Below are positions 45,528-54,491 of a stretch of 64,000 bases of DNA, in pieces. Numbering within the stretch: the stretch's first letter is position 1; every line of letters starts with the position of its first letter. Source of the stretch: Nocardioides panacisoli (GTDB taxonomy: Bacteria; Actinomycetota; Actinomycetes; Propionibacteriales; Nocardioidaceae); contig NZ_CP080409.1 in the NCBI RefSeq assembly GCF_019448235.1, positions 868,001 through 932,000 of the forward strand, given 5' to 3'. The notes below the pieces were generated by a model. That model saw only the letters and a program-made list of their open reading frames with translations, searched no databases and was not told the origin of the DNA. A program made the position numbers and the translations under genes.

Positions 45528-47102
45528 TCAGCGCACGGCGTACGACGTGCCGCGCTCGGCGCGCTCCCACCGCGTGCCGTCGTGCCCGGTCCCGGCGGCG
45601 GCGAGCTCGCGCTTGAGCACCTTGTTGGTGGCGGTGCGGGGGAGCGCCTCCAGCAGTCGTACGTGCCGCGGCCACGCCTTGATGGCCAGGTCGTCCTGGG
45701 CGCCGAGGAAGGACTCGAACTCCTCCGGCGTCAGCGCGCCGGCGGTGGTCATCGCTGCCACGACCTGGTCGCCGACGTCCGGGTCCGGCACGGCGTAGAC
45801 CGCTGCCTCGGCGATGGCCGGGTGGCGCAGCAGGATCCGCTCGATCGGGGCCGTGGCGAGGTTCTCGCCGTCGACGCGGAGCCAGTCGCCCGAGCGGCCG
45901 GCGAAGTAGACCCATCCGTCGCGGTCCCGGTAGGCGAGGTCGCCGGACCAGTACCTGCCACCGCGCATCCGCTCGGCCTCGGCTGCGGGATCGTTGTAGT
46001 AGCCGGCGAACGCGCCCGCACCGTGCGTGTTGACCAGTTCGCCGATCGCCGCCTCGGGGTTGGCCAAGCGGCCGTCGTCGTCGAACACGGCATCGGCGGT
46101 GCGCTCGGCGGTCGCCGGGTCGAGCACATCGACGCCCTCCAGGGGCATGCCCAGGGAGCCGGCCGGCATGTCCGGGCGCCGTTGCACGATGACGGCGTTC
46201 TCGGTGGAGGAGTAGGAGTCGACCACGGTGCACCCGAACCGGTCGCCGAAGCCGGCGATGTCGCGCTCGTTCGCCTCGTTGCCGAACACCACCCGCAGCG
46301 GGTTGTCGGCGTCGTCGGCGCGCTGTGGCGTGGCCATCACGTAGGTCAACGGCTTCCCGACGTAGTTGGCGTAGGTCGCGCCGTGGCGTCGTACGTCCTC
46401 GAGGAAGCCGGATGCGGAGAACCGCCGCGCCAGCGCGATGCCGGTCCCACTCGCCAGCGCCGGGGCCCAGCCGGCCATGACCGCATTGGAGTGGAACAGC
46501 GGCATCGACAGGTAGGCCACGTCGTCGGGGCCGAGCCCGAACCGTTCAGCCAGCAGTCGGCCGGGTCCGGCGACCTTCTCGTGGGTGACCCGCACCGCCT
46601 TGGGCGCCCCGGAGGTCCCGGAGGTGAAGATCAGCATCAGCAGGTCGTCGGGCGCGGCGGCAGCTGATGGGATGTCCGTGTCGTGGCGCGCCAGCAACGC
46701 CGACCACGATGTGCCGGTGACGTCCCACACCGGCACGGGCAGGTCCTCCGGCAGGAGGCCCGCGTGGCGTGGCTCGGTCAGCACCAGCGCCACGTCGGTG
46801 CGGGCGACGTCCTCGGCGAGCGCGCTGCCGCGTCGCGTCGGGTTGAGCCCGACGACGACGATGTCCTCCAGCGCAGCGGCACCGAGCAGGAAGCAGAACT
46901 CGGGCAGGTTGTCGAGGAGCACGCCGACGTGCCGCGGTCCCTCGGCCGGGAGCTGGGAGCCGAGGGTGGCCGCCCACCGCGCCGACTCCGCCACCACCTC
47001 GTGCCAGGTCCAGGTCCGGTCCTCGAACGACAGCCCGGTGCGGTGGTCGGCCGCCCGCGCGAGCAGCAGGTCACGGACGGTGCCGGCGTCCGTGCCGGTC
47101 AC
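45528..47102 (-). CDS. fadD17: acyl-CoA ligase FadD17-like
   Basis: This AMP-forming ligase has 524 aa: LIFTSGTSGAPKAVRVTHEK, VDSYSSTENAVIV, YWSGDLAYRDRDGWVYFAGR and TATNKVLKREL. The operon fadE26-fadE27-fadD17 matches Rv3504-Rv3506, whose ligase activates shorter steroid side-chain acids. GTG 47102 overlaps the fadE27 stop (GTGA). The exact chain length accepted is inferred from the orthologue. Confidence 0.88.
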   Translation of the reverse strand: MTGTDAGTVRDLLLARAADHRTGLSFEDRTWTWHEVVAESARWAATLGSQLPAEGPRHVGVLLDNLPEFCFLLGAAALEDIVVVGLNPTRRGSALAEDVARTDVALVLTEPRHAGLLPEDLPVPVWDVTGTSWSALLARHDTDIPSAAAAPDDLLMLIFTSGTSGAPKAVRVTHEKVAGPGRLLAERFGLGPDDVAYLSMPLFHSNAVMAGWAPALASGTGIALARRFSASGFLEDVRRHGATYANYVGKPLTYVMATPQRADDADNPLRVVFGNEANERDIAGFGDRFGCTVVDSYSSTENAVIVQRRPDMPAGSLGMPLEGVDVLDPATAERTADAVFDDDGRLANPEAAIGELVNTHGAGAFAGYYNDPAAEAERMRGGRYWSGDLAYRDRDGWVYFAGRSGDWLRVDGENLATAPIERILLRHPAIAEAAVYAVPDPDVGDQVVAAMTTAGALTPEEFESFLGAQDDLAIKAWPRHVRLLEALPRTATNKVLKRELAAAGTGHDGTRWERAERGTSYAVR

Positions 47103-48169
47103 GTCGCGGCCAGGTCGCGACCCACGCGCAGTGCCTGCTCGGTCGCCCCGCCCAGGGTGAACTCGAAGCGCTTGGCGGCGGTGAAGTAGCGGTGGGCCTC
47201 GCCGTCCAGGTCGATGCCGACGCCGCCGTGGACGTGGGTGGTGGTGTGGGCGAGGCGGTGCCCGGCGTCGGCGGCCCAGTACTTCGCCACCGCCACCTCG
47301 GTCGCCGCGTCGAGGCCCTCGCTGACGCGCCAGATCGCCTGCCACAACGTCAGCCGCTGGGCGAGGACGTCGATGTAACCGTCGGCCAGGCGGTGCGCGA
47401 CCGCCTGGAACGTGCCGATCGGGCGCTTGAACTGCTCCCGCTCCTGGGCGTACGCCGCCGTCAACCGGAGCGCTCCCTCGGTGACGCCCAGCTGCTCGGC
47501 GGCGGCGCAGACGACCAGCAGCTGCTCCAGGCGTCGGGAAGTCGCGGCGTCCCCGACCGGCGTGGCCGGCGCGTCGGTGAAACGCACCAGTGCAGTCGCG
47601 TCCCCGTCACTGGTGCGCTGTGCCTCCCGGGTCACGCCCTCGGCGTCGGCGGCGACCAGGTGGACGCCGACCCGGTCACCGGTCACGGCGGTCACGAGGA
47701 ACGCGTCGGCCGTCGTGCCCGCCCGGACGAGTGTCTTCGTGCCGGTGAGGCGTCCGTCCTCGGCGGTCACCGTCGGCCGCTCGGGCAGGTGCGCGTGGGG
47801 TTCGGCCACGGCTGCCGTCAGGACCTTGGTGCCGGCCGCAGCCGCGGTCACCAGGGCGCCGTGGTCGCCGCTCTCGGCCAGCACGAGTGCCGCGGGGGCG
47901 TGGACGGCCAGGGGGACCGGCGCCACGCGGCGCCCCACCTCGACCAGCACCCGGCCGAGCTCGATGACGCCGAGCCCGGCGCCGCCGTACGCCTCGGGGA
48001 GCGCGAGCGAGAGCAGGCCCGCGTCGCCGAGCTCGCGCCACAGGTCCCGGTCGAACCTGTCGCCGGCGGCCTCGACGGCCTTCATGTGGTCATTCGTCGC
48101 GCGGTCGCCAAGGATCTCGGCGGCGAGCGCGGCGGCCTCGTCCTGCTCGGTGGTGAAACGGAAGTCCAT
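47099..48169 (-). CDS. chsE5: FadE27 (ChsE5), beta subunit of side-chain acyl-CoA dehydrogenase
   Basis: This ACAD of 356 aa begins MDFRFTTEQDEAAALAAEIL. With ChsE4 it forms the heterotetramer that dehydrogenates C26 steroid-CoA in the first beta-oxidation round. REQFKRPIGTFQAVAHRLADG and THVHGGVGIDLDGEAHRYF are preserved. The Shine-Dalgarno GAAAGG precedes ATG 48169. A 72-nt gap separates it from fadE26, more than the 4-nt overlaps usual in this locus. Confidence 0.88.
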   Translation of the reverse strand: MDFRFTTEQDEAAALAAEILGDRATNDHMKAVEAAGDRFDRDLWRELGDAGLLSLALPEAYGGAGLGVIELGRVLVEVGRRVAPVPLAVHAPAALVLAESGDHGALVTAAAAGTKVLTAAVAEPHAHLPERPTVTAEDGRLTGTKTLVRAGTTADAFLVTAVTGDRVGVHLVAADAEGVTREAQRTSDGDATALVRFTDAPATPVGDAATSRRLEQLLVVCAAAEQLGVTEGALRLTAAYAQEREQFKRPIGTFQAVAHRLADGYIDVLAQRLTLWQAIWRVSEGLDAATEVAVAKYWAADAGHRLAHTTTHVHGGVGIDLDGEAHRYFTAAKRFEFTLGGATEQALRVGRDLAAT

Positions 48170-48241
48170 CGGTGTGCCTTTCGGTGTCGTGGTCGCGACG
48201 CGGACTCGCTGGCTCGCCCGGCTCGACCGGCAGGGGGAGGG

Positions 48242-49429
48242 TCAGCGCTTCGCAGCCGGCAGGCCGAGACCGACGTAGCCGATGATGTCGCGCTGGATCT
48301 CGTTGGTGCCGCCGCCGAAGGTCATGACCAACGACGAGCGGTGGTAGCGCTCGAGCCGGCCCGCCAGGGCGGCGCCGGGGGAGTCGCCGGACACCGTGGC
48401 GTGCGGGCCCACGATCTCCATGAGACTGCGGTAGACCTCGGTGGCGAGCTCGGAGCCGTAGATCTTGGTGGCCGAGGCCTCGGCCGGGGAGAGGTCGACG
48501 CCGTGGTCGGCGTCGGACGCGAGCTTCCAGTTGATCAGCGACAGCGCCTCGACCCTGGCGTGCGCGCGGCCGAGCGCGATCTGCACCCATTCGGTGTCGA
48601 TGACGCGCGCGCCGTCGGGGTTGCGGGTGGTGGCCGCCCAGTCGCGGACCTGCTGCAGGGAGTGCACCAGGGGGGCGGCGGAGGTCAGGGCGACGCGCTC
48701 GTGGTTGAGCTGGTTGGTCATCAGCGGCCACCCGCCGCCCCGCTCACTGATCAGGTTGCCGGCCGGGACCCGCACGTCCTCGTAGTAGGTCGCGCTGGTG
48801 CCGACGCCGGCGACGGTGTGGACCGGCGTGTACGAGACGCCCGGGGCGTCGGCCGGCACCAGGATCATCGAGAGTCCCTTGTGGCGGGGCGCGTCGGGCT
48901 CGGTGCGGCAGGCGAGCCAGATCCAGTCGGCGTACTGGATCAGCGAGGTCCACATCTTCTGGCCGTTGATCACCCACTCGTCGCCTTCCAGCGTCGCCCT
49001 CGTCTGCAGCGACGCGAGGTCGGTGCCGGAGCCGGGCTCGGAGTAGCCGATGGAGAAGTGCAGCTCGCCGGCGAGGATCTTGGGCAGGAAGTACTCCTTC
49101 TGCTCCGGCGTGCCGAAGCGCATGATCGTGGGACCCACCGTGTTGAGCGTCAGGTAGGGGATCGGCACGCCGGCCACGGCGGCGACGTCGGTGAAGATCA
49201 GCTGCTCGATCATCGAGCGGTTCTGGCCGCCGTACTCCTCGGGCCACCCGATGCCCAGCCAGCCGTCCTTGCCGACCTGGCGGATCACGTCCTTGTAGAC
49301 GCCGGCCTCGCCGAACTCGCCGGTGGCGGCCGCGAGTCCGGCGCGCACCTCGGGGGTGACGAGATCGTCGAAGTACGCGCGGAGCTCCTCCCGGAGCGCG
49401 TGGTGGTGGGGTTCGAGCGTGACGTGCAT
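48242..49429 (-). CDS. chsE4: FadE26 (ChsE4), alpha subunit of side-chain acyl-CoA dehydrogenase
   Basis: This ACAD of 395 aa provides the catalytic subunit. Glu244 in NQLNHERVALTS corresponds to the catalytic Glu247 of mycobacterial ChsE4; SIGYSEPGSGTDLASLQT and TFGGGTNEIQRDIIGY bind FAD and substrate. It is the first gene of the leftward fadE26-fadE27-fadD17 operon: TATAGT (49474-49479, leftward) is the -10 box, and AGGAG lies 8 nt before ATG 49429. Confidence 0.9.
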   Translation of the reverse strand: MHVTLEPHHHALREELRAYFDDLVTPEVRAGLAAATGEFGEAGVYKDVIRQVGKDGWLGIGWPEEYGGQNRSMIEQLIFTDVAAVAGVPIPYLTLNTVGPTIMRFGTPEQKEYFLPKILAGELHFSIGYSEPGSGTDLASLQTRATLEGDEWVINGQKMWTSLIQYADWIWLACRTEPDAPRHKGLSMILVPADAPGVSYTPVHTVAGVGTSATYYEDVRVPAGNLISERGGGWPLMTNQLNHERVALTSAAPLVHSLQQVRDWAATTRNPDGARVIDTEWVQIALGRAHARVEALSLINWKLASDADHGVDLSPAEASATKIYGSELATEVYRSLMEIVGPHATVSGDSPGAALAGRLERYHRSSLVMTFGGGTNEIQRDIIGYVGLGLPAAKR

Positions 49430-49475
49430 GACGGCGACTCCTGGGGTGGCTGCCTTGTGTGGTCCCGGCGAAAAC

Positions 49476-49489
49476 TATAACGTGTTCTA
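49476..49489. promoter_or_regulatory. KstR-type operator between fadE26 and kshA
   Basis: TATAACGTGTTCTA fits TnnAACnnGTTnnA. It overlaps the leftward -10 TATAGT and ends 1 nt before the kshA ATG, so it can repress both directions. Confidence 0.88.
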
Positions 49490-49490
49490 C

Positions 49491-50636
49491 ATGAGTGGCG
49501 TTCGCATGTTGGATCAGGGCACCGCCCCGGAGCGGTATGCCCGCGGCTGGCACTGCCTGGGACTGGCCGACTCCTTCCGGGACGGCAAGCCCCACGCGGT
49601 CGAGGGCTTCGGCACCAAGCTCGTGGTGTGGGCGGACTCCCACGGCGAGCTGAACGTGCTCGACGGCTACTGCCGCCACATGGGCGGCGACCTCACCCAG
49701 GGCGAGGTGAAGGGCGACGAGATCGCCTGCCCGTTCCACGACTGGCGCTGGGGTGGTGACGGCAAGTGCAAGCAGATCCCCTACGCCCGTCGGGTCCCGC
49801 TGCGTGCCCGCACCCAGCGCTACGAGACCGCGATCGTCAACGACCAGCTGCTGGTCTGGCACGACGTGGAGGGGTCCAAGGCTGACCACGACATCCTGCC
49901 GCCGCAGCTGCCGGGCCTCGAGGAAGGCCTCTACACCGACTGGGTGTGGGTGCCCGAGCACATCGAGGGGTCACACTGCCGCGAGCTGATCGACAACGTC
50001 GTCGACATGGCCCACTTCTACTACGTGCACTTCGCCTTCCCGACCGACTTCCGCAACGTCTTCGAGGGCACCGAGGCGACCCAGTTCATGGAGTCGAAGG
50101 GACGCCCGGACAAGGCCGGTGGGTACGGCTCCGACGAGCTCTTCCTCAAGTCCGAGGCCACCTACTACGGGCCGTCGTACATGATCAACTGGCTCGACGT
50201 GGACTACAAGGGCTTCGAGACCGAGGTCATCCTGATCAACTGCCACGTGCCGACCGGGCCCAACTCGTTCCTGCTCCAGTACGGCATCACGGTGAAGAAG
50301 CCCGAGGGCCTGGACGACAAGACCGCCGACTTCATCGCCACCAAGTACGCCGAGATGTTCGGTGACGGCTTCCTGCAGGACGTGGCGATCTGGAAGAACA
50401 AGGTCCCCGTGCAGAACCCGCTGCTGTGCGAGGAGGACGGCCCCGTCTACCAGCTCCGGCGGTGGTACGAGCAGTTCTACGTCGACGCCGCCGACGTCAC
50501 CGCGGAGATGACCGATCGCTTCGAGTTCGAGGTCGACACCGACAAGGCCAACGAGTACTGGCAGGCCGAGGTCGCCGACAACCTCAAGCGCATGGCCGAG
50601 GACGAGGTGGCTGCGCCGGAGACGGCCGACGCCTAG
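49491..50636 (+). CDS. kshA: 3-ketosteroid 9alpha-hydroxylase oxygenase KshA
   Basis: This Rieske oxygenase has 381 aa. [2Fe-2S] ligands are Cys61, His63, Cys80 and His83 (GYCRHMGG; ACPFHDWRW). The mononuclear iron His175 and His180 are in NVVDMAHFYYVH, with Asp172 as the electron-transfer bridge. It hydroxylates AD/ADD or the CoA-thioester steroid at C9, leading to B-ring opening with KstD. The start may be ATG 49491 or ATG 49506 (MLDQGTAPERY), since the operator touches the first. Confidence 0.93.
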   Translation: MSGVRMLDQGTAPERYARGWHCLGLADSFRDGKPHAVEGFGTKLVVWADSHGELNVLDGYCRHMGGDLTQGEVKGDEIACPFHDWRWGGDGKCKQIPYARRVPLRARTQRYETAIVNDQLLVWHDVEGSKADHDILPPQLPGLEEGLYTDWVWVPEHIEGSHCRELIDNVVDMAHFYYVHFAFPTDFRNVFEGTEATQFMESKGRPDKAGGYGSDELFLKSEATYYGPSYMINWLDVDYKGFETEVILINCHVPTGPNSFLLQYGITVKKPEGLDDKTADFIATKYAEMFGDGFLQDVAIWKNKVPVQNPLLCEEDGPVYQLRRWYEQFYVDAADVTAEMTDRFEFEVDTDKANEYWQAEVADNLKRMAEDEVAAPETADA

Positions 50637-50638
50637 TC

Positions 50639-50935
50639 ATGCCGTCCTTCGTGCCGACCTCCGAGGAGACGCTGGAGGACCAGCGCCTCTACACCAGCGC
50701 CCGACTGGTCGAGGTCGCGTGCCTGGACTGCCTGGCCCGGGTGGGCGTGAAGAAGAACAGTGACCACCACACCTCCATCCAGTGGAGCAGCAGTGCCGTC
50801 GAGCAGTGCCCGGAGTTCCAGCGCCGCTCGTCCAGCGGTCGGGCAGGACACCGGGCGTGCCCGCGGATGACGGCTAGCATCGAGGCCGCCGTCGAGGACG
50901 GCACCGTCCCGGTCGGTGCCGAGGACGGCTACTGA
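50639..50935 (+). CDS. small Cys/His-rich protein between kshA and kshB
   Basis: This is a 98-aa protein without a family I recognise. Cys28 and Cys31 form CLDC, followed by His43-His44, Cys57, His71 and Cys74, a spread that could bind Zn2+ or an iron-sulfur cluster. ATG 50639 is 2 nt after the kshA stop and kshB follows after 34 nt, so it is co-expressed with the 9alpha-hydroxylase. A conserved hypothetical (Rv3527) also follows kshA in M. tuberculosis, but I cannot confirm homology. Confidence 0.68.
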   Translation: MPSFVPTSEETLEDQRLYTSARLVEVACLDCLARVGVKKNSDHHTSIQWSSSAVEQCPEFQRRSSSGRAGHRACPRMTASIEAAVEDGTVPVGAEDGY

Positions 50936-50969
50936 TCCGCTCGACCAGCCCTAGCAAGAGAGAAGAACC

Positions 50970-52052
50970 GTGGACATCGAGTCCTTCGTGCTGACCGTCG
51001 CCGACGTCGTCGAGGAGACCGGCGACGCCAAGTCGATCACGTTCGAACGGCCCGCTGAGGGCGGCGAGCGGTTCGACTTCAAGCCGGGCCAGTTCCTCAC
51101 CCTGGCCGTCCCGAGCGACCGTACGGGGCTGGCCGCGCGGTGCTACTCGTTGTCGTCGAGCCCCGACGCCGAGCACCTCACCGTCACCGTCAAGCGGACG
51201 GTGGAGGGGTACGCCTCGAACTGGGTCAACGACAACCTGCGCCCCGGGGACACCATCCGCGTGCTGCCGCCGAGCGGCATCTTCACCCCTGACGAGCTCG
51301 ACGACGACCTGCTGCTCCTCGCCGGTGGCAGCGGCGTCACGCCGATCATGTCCATCACCCGCGCCGCCCTCGCGCGGGGCACCGGCCGGATCGTGGTCTT
51401 CTACGCCAACCGGGACGAGTCCTCGGTGATCTTCGCCGACGAGCTCGCCCGGCTCGCCATGGAGCACCCGGACCGCCTCACCGTCATCCACTGGCTGGAG
51501 TCGGTGCAGGGCCTGCCGTCCCAGGAGCAGCTCACCGCCTTCGCCCGTGGGTACGCCGGCTTCAACGCGTTCGTGTGCGGCCCCAAGCCCTTCATGAAGA
51601 TGGCGACGGCTGCCCTGAAGGAGCTGGAGTTCCCCCGCGAGCGGCGTCACCAGGAGAAGTTCGTCTCCCTGGGTGGCAACCCGTTCGGCGACGTGGTCGA
51701 GGTCCAGCAGGCGAACGACGAGATCGATGCCGCCGAGCACGACGAGGACGACCCGGGGGAGTCCGGCCCGACCGGCCCGGTCAAGGTCGAGGTCGAGCTC
51801 GACGGCACCGAGTACACCTTCGACGACTGGGACCCACGCACCAAGCTGCTGGAGTTCCTGGAGTCCAAGGGCGTCGACGCGCCGTTCTCCTGCCGGGAGG
51901 GCGAGTGCTCGGCGTGCGCCATCCGGGTCATCGAGGGTGACGTGCGGATGCTGCACAACGACGTGCTCGACGAGGAGGACCTCGAGGACGGCATCCGGCT
52001 GGGCTGCCAGGCGCTGCCGGTCACCGACACGCTCAAGATCTCCTACTCCTGA
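50970..52052 (+). CDS. kshB: 3-ketosteroid 9alpha-hydroxylase reductase KshB
   Basis: This three-domain reductase has 360 aa: FAD domain with RCYSLSSSPDAEHLT, NAD domain with LLLAGGSGVTPIMSITRAAL, and a C-terminal plant-type [2Fe-2S] ferredoxin with CREGECSACAIRV and the last Cys in LGCQALP. It passes electrons from NADH to KshA. The acidic linker EHDEDDPGESG joins the ferredoxin. GTG 50970 has the Shine-Dalgarno AGAGAGAAG. In mycobacteria kshB is often apart from kshA; here they are two genes apart. Confidence 0.93.
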   Translation: MDIESFVLTVADVVEETGDAKSITFERPAEGGERFDFKPGQFLTLAVPSDRTGLAARCYSLSSSPDAEHLTVTVKRTVEGYASNWVNDNLRPGDTIRVLPPSGIFTPDELDDDLLLLAGGSGVTPIMSITRAALARGTGRIVVFYANRDESSVIFADELARLAMEHPDRLTVIHWLESVQGLPSQEQLTAFARGYAGFNAFVCGPKPFMKMATAALKELEFPRERRHQEKFVSLGGNPFGDVVEVQQANDEIDAAEHDEDDPGESGPTGPVKVEVELDGTEYTFDDWDPRTKLLEFLESKGVDAPFSCREGECSACAIRVIEGDVRMLHNDVLDEEDLEDGIRLGCQALPVTDTLKISYS

Positions 52053-52116
52053 GGCAACCGTTCGCCGGTCCCACCGCACTGGGAGGGTGAAGGAGTTCTC
52101 GGGACGAGGAGTGCGG

Positions 52117-52626
52117 ATGCCGGCAGCAGATCGTGACGCGGAGTTCACCGACTTCGTGTCCGCGCGGTGGGGGGCGCTGTACCGCGCGGCGTACGTGATG
52201 GTCCCGGACCATGCACGCGCCGAGGACCTGTTGCAGGCCGCCCTGCTCGCGACCTACCGCAACTGGGGGCGGATCAAGGATCCCCACGCGCGGGAGGCCT
52301 ACGCCCGGTCGACGATCGCCAACACCGCGATCGGGTGGTTCCGCAAGAAGTCATTCCGCGAACGCCCCGTGGACGTCGTCCCGGACCTCGGGACGCACGA
52401 CACCTACGCCGACCACGACCTGCTGGCCGCCATCGGTCGGCTTCCCGTGCGACAACGGGCCGTGGTGATGCTGCGCTACTACGCCGACCTCAGCGTGGCC
52501 GAGACCGCTCGCGAGCTCGCCATCAGCGAGGGCACCGTGAAGTCGCAGGCCCACAAGGCACTGGAGTCGCTGCGATCGCTGTTGGGGACCGACGCCGTGG
52601 ACGCCGTGGAGGGAGAGGACCGATGA
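52117..52626 (+). CDS. SigE-family ECF-type sigma factor
   Basis: This sigma-70 group 4 factor has 169 aa: region 2 (ALYRAAYVMVPDHARAEDLL; YRNWGRIKDPHAREAYARST) and region 4 helix-turn-helix (RQRAVVMLRYYADLSVAETA followed by ISEGTVKSQAHKALESLR). It belongs to the SigE-like family frequent in actinobacteria. ATG 52117 has GACGAGGAG 7 nt upstream; GTG 52087 is an in-frame alternative. Coupled by ATGA to a membrane-anchored partner. No link to sterols is visible. Confidence 0.88.
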   Translation: MPAADRDAEFTDFVSARWGALYRAAYVMVPDHARAEDLLQAALLATYRNWGRIKDPHAREAYARSTIANTAIGWFRKKSFRERPVDVVPDLGTHDTYADHDLLAAIGRLPVRQRAVVMLRYYADLSVAETARELAISEGTVKSQAHKALESLRSLLGTDAVDAVEGEDR

Positions 52627-53816
52627 GCACCGAGGAACTGCGTCGCCGCGTGCACGCCGCGACCGACACGATCGACGTCCCCGTGCCCGACACCCATGAC
52701 CTGCTCGTCCGCGGACGTGCCGCCCGCCGACAAGAGCGGCGTGGCCGCCTGGTCCTCGCCGCCGTCGCCGTGGTGGTGATCGGGGTCGCCGTGGCACTGG
52801 CGGTGCAGCGTGCCACCCAGCCGCCGGTCGCGGATCGGTCGGGCTACGTCGAGGGCAGCGCGCAATCGCTCGCAGCGCTCGTGATCCAGCGGTTGGACCT
52901 CCCGTCCGACACGCGCGCGGTCGGCATCACCCAGGGAGCGGCCCGCACCAGCATCGGTGTCGACCTTCCGGCCGAGGAGGGGCACCCCGACGACGTCCCG
53001 TCGTTGGACGCCTCGGTCCGATGGGTCCCCAAGTCCTTCGTGGCCGACTGGACGCCGTGCGCCGGTGACCAGGGCCGGTGCACGGCCGTCGACACCGACC
53101 GAGGTGAGGTGGAGCTCACGTGGGCGCCGACCGATGCGCCGGCGAACGACGACTTCGTGGTCAGCGGCTACCTGACGGTCGCGTACGTCGACGTCGACAC
53201 CCAGACGCTGCGGGACCTGACCTACCGCTCCATGGCGATCGTCGGCGATCCGAGGGACCTCGAGCTCGCCCAGTCCGTCGAGGAACTGGCCGGTCTGGTC
53301 GCCGATGAACGACTCGATTTCGAGACCACCCCCGAATTGGCCGCCGCCGAGCTCGAGTCGTGGACGTTCTCCCAGGACGGCACCTACACACCGGGTGGTG
53401 AACTCGACCTCACCGTGGCGGGTGATCCGACCAAGATCGTGACCCGCCATCTCGACGCCAGCGCTGAGGTCGAGGAGAGCTTCGACGGCCTCGGCGTCGA
53501 GCTGGACGTGAGCGCCGCGGACCTCGAGCCAGCCGTGGTGTCGGTCTACGTGGAACAGGGTGGGGCAGCGGGAGCCCGATGTGGCGGGGACCCCACCTGC
53601 GAAACGTGGCGCGTCGACGGGGCCACCGTGGGCCTCGCGTGGGACGACGGCCCGCAGGCCGGCTTCCGGCTCTGGCTCCAGGACACCGATGAGTACCACG
53701 ACCTCATCTGGGAGGACCCCACCTACCCGGGGGGTGACCCGCGTCAGGTCGCACTCCCCGTGACCGTCGACCAACTGGTGGCCCTGCTGCAGGACTTGGA
53801 CCTACGGTCCCGGTGA
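52623..53816 (+). CDS. single-pass membrane protein, probable sigma-factor partner
   Basis: This protein of 397 aa has a cytoplasmic N-terminus (RRRVHAATDTIDVPVPDTHD), one membrane helix (LVLAAVAVVVIGVAVALAV, near residues 41-59) and a long extracellular part of about 330 residues, acidic and with two Cys pairs. The layout is that of an anti-sigma-like regulator, but no zinc motif or known anti-sigma domain is recognisable in the short N-terminus. ATG 52623 overlaps the sigma-factor stop. Confidence 0.65.
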   Translation: MSTEELRRRVHAATDTIDVPVPDTHDLLVRGRAARRQERRGRLVLAAVAVVVIGVAVALAVQRATQPPVADRSGYVEGSAQSLAALVIQRLDLPSDTRAVGITQGAARTSIGVDLPAEEGHPDDVPSLDASVRWVPKSFVADWTPCAGDQGRCTAVDTDRGEVELTWAPTDAPANDDFVVSGYLTVAYVDVDTQTLRDLTYRSMAIVGDPRDLELAQSVEELAGLVADERLDFETTPELAAAELESWTFSQDGTYTPGGELDLTVAGDPTKIVTRHLDASAEVEESFDGLGVELDVSAADLEPAVVSVYVEQGGAAGARCGGDPTCETWRVDGATVGLAWDDGPQAGFRLWLQDTDEYHDLIWEDPTYPGGDPRQVALPVTVDQLVALLQDLDLRSR

Positions 53817-53819
53817 GGG

Positions 53820-54491
53820 CTACCAGCCCCGTTCGCGCCACTCCGGCAGGCCGGGACGCTCGGCGCCGAGCGTGGAGTCGTCGCCGTGGCCCGGGTAGAA
53901 CCAGGTGTCGTCGGGGAGGCGACCGAAGAGCTTGTGCTCCACGTCGTCGATCAGGGTCGCGAAGGCTGCCTCGTCGCCGAAGGTCGCACCGACGCCGCCG
54001 GGGAAGAGGCTGTCGCCGGTGAACAGGTGCGGGTGGCCGTCGGGGTCGTCGTACACCAGGCAGATCGAGCCGGGGGTGTGGCCGGTGATCCGGATGACCT
54101 CGAGCTCGCACCCACCGACGGTCACGACGTCACCGTCGGTGACCGTCCGGTCGATCGGGACGCCGGTCTGCTCGGTGATCGCGGCAGCGTCGGGCTCACC
54201 CGCGACCGTCACCGCCTGGGTGGCGCCGACGACGTCGGCCAGTGCGCGATGGTGGTCCCAGTGCTGGTGGGTGGTCACGACCGTGCTGAGCCCGCTCTCG
54301 CCGATCAGCGGCATCAGGGTGCCCGGCTCGGCAGCGGCGTCGATGAGCAGCTGGTCACCGGACTCCCGGCAGGTGACCAGATAGCAGTTGTTGCTGGTGT
54401 CCGGGTCGACCGCGACCTTGGTGATGGTCAGCGTGCCCAATTCCCGCACGTCGATCGGTCCGCCGGGCTTGACCGCCCCCGAGTAACTCAT
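53820..54491 (-). CDS. MBL-fold hydrolase (glyoxalase II-like)
   Basis: This metallo-beta-lactamase-fold protein has 223 aa. The metal motif TTHQHWDHHRAL gives HxHxDH, GHTPGSICLVY holds the third-site His, LFTGDSLFPGGVGATF the bridging Asp, and FYPGHGDDSTLG the last His. Small MBL proteins like this hydrolyse thioesters such as S-lactoylglutathione or mycothiol conjugates. Pairing by ATGA with a mycothiol-dependent isomerase-fold gene suggests a thiol-conjugate substrate; that is inference. Confidence 0.83.
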   Translation of the reverse strand: MSYSGAVKPGGPIDVRELGTLTITKVAVDPDTSNNCYLVTCRESGDQLLIDAAAEPGTLMPLIGESGLSTVVTTHQHWDHHRALADVVGATQAVTVAGEPDAAAITEQTGVPIDRTVTDGDVVTVGGCELEVIRITGHTPGSICLVYDDPDGHPHLFTGDSLFPGGVGATFGDEAAFATLIDDVEHKLFGRLPDDTWFYPGHGDDSTLGAERPGLPEWRERGW

